Below are positions 39,347 through 41,890 of a stretch of 41,890 nucleotides of DNA, one piece after another; position 1 is the first letter of the stretch, and each line of letters starts with the position of its first letter. Both the position numbers and the translations under genes were made by a program. Where the stretch lies: contig JALHRC010000010.1 in assembly GCA_022841645.1 (NCBI GenBank), positions 1-41,890 of the forward strand. The letters are read 5' to 3'. Source of the DNA: Minisyncoccota bacterium. Lineage in GTDB: Bacteria; Patescibacteriota; Minisyncoccia; Phycocordibacterales; UBA918. The notes under the pieces were generated by a model. The model saw only the letters and a list, made by a program, of their open reading frames with translations. It was not told where the DNA came from and made no database searches.

Positions 39347-40717
39347 CAACGTCTTAGCTTTGCGGGCAGCATTACGAACCACCTCAGGTAAAGTTGGGTG
39401 GATATAAATCACAGCGAGTATGTCATCGAGCGTCGCTTTGTGATGCATAGCCTGGATTAATTGATGGATCATAATTGACGCCTCTTCGCCAATAATATGT
39501 GCCGCCAAGAGCTCCTGTGTCTCTTTATGAAAGAGTAGTTTTACAAACCCAACTTCCGGTAACCGTGCCATACCTTGGGCGCTGTGCTGGTATTCATTAC
39601 GCCCGACTACATACGGCACACCAGCTTCTTTTAACTCCTCTTCAGTTGGACCAATAGCAGCGATTTCAGGACTAGAGAACACCGCATGTGGCATTGGTGG
39701 ATATTTGATCGGTTCTCTAGCATCTTCTTGACTACCAAACAGATGATTGAACAAATATTCACCTTCAAAATTTGCACTATGTCGAAAAAAGAATTTTCCG
39801 GCCGATTCTCCGATAGCATAGACACCTTCGACAGTACTTTTCAGCTGATCATTAACCGCCACAAACCCCCGGTTAGTGAGCTTGATATCAGTATTATTTA
39901 GCCCTAAAGTGTCAGTGTTTGAAGCTACCCCGGTAGCGACTAATAGTGCGTCGGCTGTCTCTGAAATGGTTTCTCCAGTTTCAGAGGTGCCAGTGACCGT
40001 AAATACTCCTTCCTCATAAGTAACAGCCAGATTGCTCGTACCGAAATGTGTCTTATGTGATTTTGTAAATTCCTCCATAAATGAGGTTCGCACATCTTTG
40101 TCCTCTCTACTCAAGTAGCAGTCACGCACAAAGAAGACTGTTTCGGTGCCGTAGCTCTGGTAGGCATGACCAAGTTCGGTGCCAATATAGCCGCCGCCGA
40201 TGACGATAAGTTTTTTGGGTAAGGTTGTGTTACGCAACGCTTCTTTGCTGGTCATAAATGGGGTGTCTGCTAAACCAGGTATAGGAGGAATTGACGGACG
40301 AGAACCGACCGCAATCACAATCACCGGTGCCGTCAATACTTCTTCTTGTACTCGCACCGAATGGTTATCAATGAATTGTGCCTCACCCTTATAGAGATCT
40401 AGTGTGGATATAGAGTCGTAACTCACTTCGGCTGAATCGCTCTCATGGTCGATGGCTTCGTTGATACGATTGACCAGGCTAGCAAAATCTACCGCTTCTT
40501 GTCCGGGCGTGATGTAATGCTTAGTTAATGATCGGTAGTGAGTAAGCACGTTGGCTGGGTGGATAAGCATTTTTGATGGGATACACCCACGATTAAGACA
40601 CGTTCCGCCGACCGCTTCTTGTTCGATGATGGCTACTTTCTTGCCCAAGCGAGCAGCTGGTGTCGAGATTTTAGTACCAGCCCCTGCACCGATGACAATT
40701 AAATCATATTCTTTCAC
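39335..40717 (-). CDS. FAD-dependent pyridine nucleotide-disulfide oxidoreductase
   Basis: A 460-aa flavoprotein of the lipoamide dehydrogenase/glutathione-mycothione reductase class. FAD motif GAGAGT (10-15, unusual GxGxGT), redox pair GGTCLNRGCIPSK (C40, C45), NAD(P) motif GGGYIGTELGHAY near 173-185, and the C-terminal HPTLPE (about 443) His-Glu dyad from the partner subunit. No pyruvate dehydrogenase genes accompany it; with glutaredoxins next door, a small-thiol or mercuric-like reductase role is as likely as Lpd. Confidence 0.88.
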   Translation of the reverse strand: MKEYDLIVIGAGAGTKISTPAARLGKKVAIIEQEAVGGTCLNRGCIPSKMLIHPANVLTHYRSLTKHYITPGQEAVDFASLVNRINEAIDHESDSAEVSYDSISTLDLYKGEAQFIDNHSVRVQEEVLTAPVIVIAVGSRPSIPPIPGLADTPFMTSKEALRNTTLPKKLIVIGGGYIGTELGHAYQSYGTETVFFVRDCYLSREDKDVRTSFMEEFTKSHKTHFGTSNLAVTYEEGVFTVTGTSETGETISETADALLVATGVASNTDTLGLNNTDIKLTNRGFVAVNDQLKSTVEGVYAIGESAGKFFFRHSANFEGEYLFNHLFGSQEDAREPIKYPPMPHAVFSSPEIAAIGPTEEELKEAGVPYVVGRNEYQHSAQGMARLPEVGFVKLLFHKETQELLAAHIIGEEASIMIHQLIQAMHHKATLDDILAVIYIHPTLPEVVRNAARKAKTLLTE

Positions 40718-40719
40718 AG

Positions 40720-40980
40720 TTATTTGTTTAGTGATATTTGTTCTTGTAGGTAGGCAATAATGTCACCAGATTCGTACATGGCCTTACTAGTTTTTGTATC
40801 AACCAGATACGGAACCTGTGGACTTCCTCCAAGAGCGAGTAGTTCCTCACGGTTATTGCCAGCAGACCGGTTTTTAATCTCGACATCATGCTCTTCTGAA
40901 AGCCCAAGCTGCGGCAAGGCTTGTCTCACCTTGTTACAGTACGGACAGTATTCTTCAATGTATAGTTTGTATCGTCGCAT
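40720..40980 (-). CDS. Glutaredoxin
   Basis: An 86-aa thioredoxin-fold protein with the classical glutaredoxin site CPYC (C12-C15), the cis-Pro segment PQVPYLVD and the C-terminal YESGDIIAYL. It reduces disulfides or glutathione-mixed disulfides using a small thiol. It ends 3 bases before the oxidoreductase start region on the same strand, so the pair may form an electron chain. Confidence 0.92.
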   Translation of the reverse strand: MRRYKLYIEEYCPYCNKVRQALPQLGLSEEHDVEIKNRSAGNNREELLALGGSPQVPYLVDTKTSKAMYESGDIIAYLQEQISLNK

Positions 40981-41033
40981 AATTTTCTTAATTACTTATA
41001 TATATTACAACTCCAGATTGGTAGGTTTTCTAC

Positions 41034-41699
41034 CTAAAAACCGTCTCTAGCTCCCTCGTCTCTCATCGCGTCTGTTTGGAACCAGGCTGCTTCAGTTAAA
41101 TTAAGTGTCCAGCCCAGTACATTCGGAAACTGTGAAAAATTGAACTCACCACCACGAGTGCGCATTATTTGACGAATGAATGGAATGATCGCGATGTCAG
41201 CCAGAGTCATTTTTGGTCCAAGTAAGTAATTACCGGTTACTAATTCAGTTTTTAACTTGTTGAGCTCACTCGCCAATGCTTGAGCGTGTGTCTGTACTTT
41301 ACTAGCATCAAACTCACCGTTCTCGCCGTATTTGTAAGTGTCTAAAAGTGGCTTCATGGTATTGTCGCACCAATCAAACCAATCAATCATTTTCTGGTAC
41401 TCTGGCGATTCTTTGGTTGGAGTATACACTGGGTTTCCATCTCGATCATCAAGCATGAGATTGATTTGATTCGATTCAGTGTACACAACTTCACTATCGT
41501 CACTTTTTATTTCACGCAGTATGGGTACTCGTGGTCGTTCATTGTTTTTACTCGACCAATCTTTCATCCAATCGGTCCACTCTCGAAGTGGTTCCTCTAC
41601 AACTTCGTATGGAATATCCTTAAGATACAACATAATGCGCACTCGAATACAAAAGGGGCAGCGTTTATAGTCATGAAGGATAAATTTCTTGGTATACAT
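41034..41699 (-). CDS. Glutaredoxin/glutathione S-transferase-like protein
   Basis: A 221-aa protein with an N-terminal thioredoxin-like domain (CPFC at 14-17, RPRVPIL cis-Pro near 57, YTESNQI) and a C-terminal all-helical GST domain (about 95-215, with LLGPKMTLADIAIIPFIRQI). This resembles GrxB or GST-N_3 proteins. The dithiol CPFC suggests thiol-disulfide exchange rather than conjugation. Fifty-three bases before the glutaredoxin gene, same strand. Confidence 0.85.
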   Translation of the reverse strand: MYTKKFILHDYKRCPFCIRVRIMLYLKDIPYEVVEEPLREWTDWMKDWSSKNNERPRVPILREIKSDDSEVVYTESNQINLMLDDRDGNPVYTPTKESPEYQKMIDWFDWCDNTMKPLLDTYKYGENGEFDASKVQTHAQALASELNKLKTELVTGNYLLGPKMTLADIAIIPFIRQIMRTRGGEFNFSQFPNVLGWTLNLTEAAWFQTDAMRDEGARDGF

Positions 41700-41890
41700 A
41701 GTCTTCTGATAATACCATCTGTACTAAAAAGTAACATGTTACAAATTATAGAAGTGGACCGCGCCCGAGACGCTTCGGGAGAGTAGTGTAAAATTGAATG
41801 CTTCTGTCAGGCAGGGCTTGACGACCCACGGTTCTAGCCCGAGACGGCCCGCACATAGAGACTTCTTCGGAAGTCAGACCAGAAACAACC
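41700..41890. other. Terminal region with small hairpins
   Basis: No gene is supported. Hairpins CCCGAGACGCTTCGGG (near 41764-41779) and GACTTC-TTCG-GAAGTC (near 41861-41876) suggest a non-coding RNA or regulatory region cut by the window end. Confidence 0.35.

Noticed and set aside
1-41890. CRISPR array
   Set aside because: No series of short direct repeats with regular spacers was found, and no cas genes.

Overview
The window reads as a chromosomal contig of a small-genome bacterium, most likely from the Patescibacteria/CPR (Parcubacteria-like). This is an inference from gene content and style: compact four-base gene overlaps, type IV pilus genes pilM-N-O, ribosomal protein L19 with a long acidic alanine-rich tail, a free-standing tRNA-binding (MetRS beta-like) protein, many small unassignable membrane proteins, and -10 boxes lying 6-11 bases before start codons. 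TGA behaves as an ordinary stop.

The left part (1 to about 19,900) is GC-rich. It holds a broken ABC exporter, an AAC(3)-I-like acetyltransferase, a secreted GH16 glucanase facing two coupled cellulose-synthase-like glycosyltransferases (one ending in a peptidoglycan-binding domain), a PEP-CTERM protein, a run of small envelope proteins, a stand-alone structured RNA, a TrmB-like regulator, a housekeeping operon (HTH/LAGLIDADG-like protein, acylphosphatase, UppS, RluA-type synthase, L19), the pilus cluster, ruvX and five tRNA genes. Around the tRNAs lie mosaic repeats built of successive hairpins. Two copies differ only by compensatory changes in their main stems; this is the most unusual signal in the window.

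The middle part (about 19,907 to 29,152) starts at the 3' end of tRNA-Ser(UGA) and is lower in GC. It carries a large membrane protein, a ParB-domain DNA methyltransferase, terminase small and large subunits, an Ltp-like putative superinfection-exclusion protein and a large serine integrase, with no capsid, portal or tail gene. It looks like a phage-satellite-like element or a stripped prophage.

The right part (29,160 to the end) is also lower in GC than the left part and is dense in redox and repair genes: SemiSWEET, a TlpA-like protein, a Na+/H+ antiporter, MsrB, an AhpD-like protein, MsrA, SelO, an S51-type peptidase, Ogt with an AlkA remnant, a UDG-like protein, thioredoxin and glutaredoxin relatives, glucose-6-phosphate dehydrogenase and a disulfide oxidoreductase. 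Together they suggest NADPH production feeding thiol-based repair of oxidised and alkylated macromolecules. Either a large island begins at tRNA-Ser, or the contig joins two genomic regimes.
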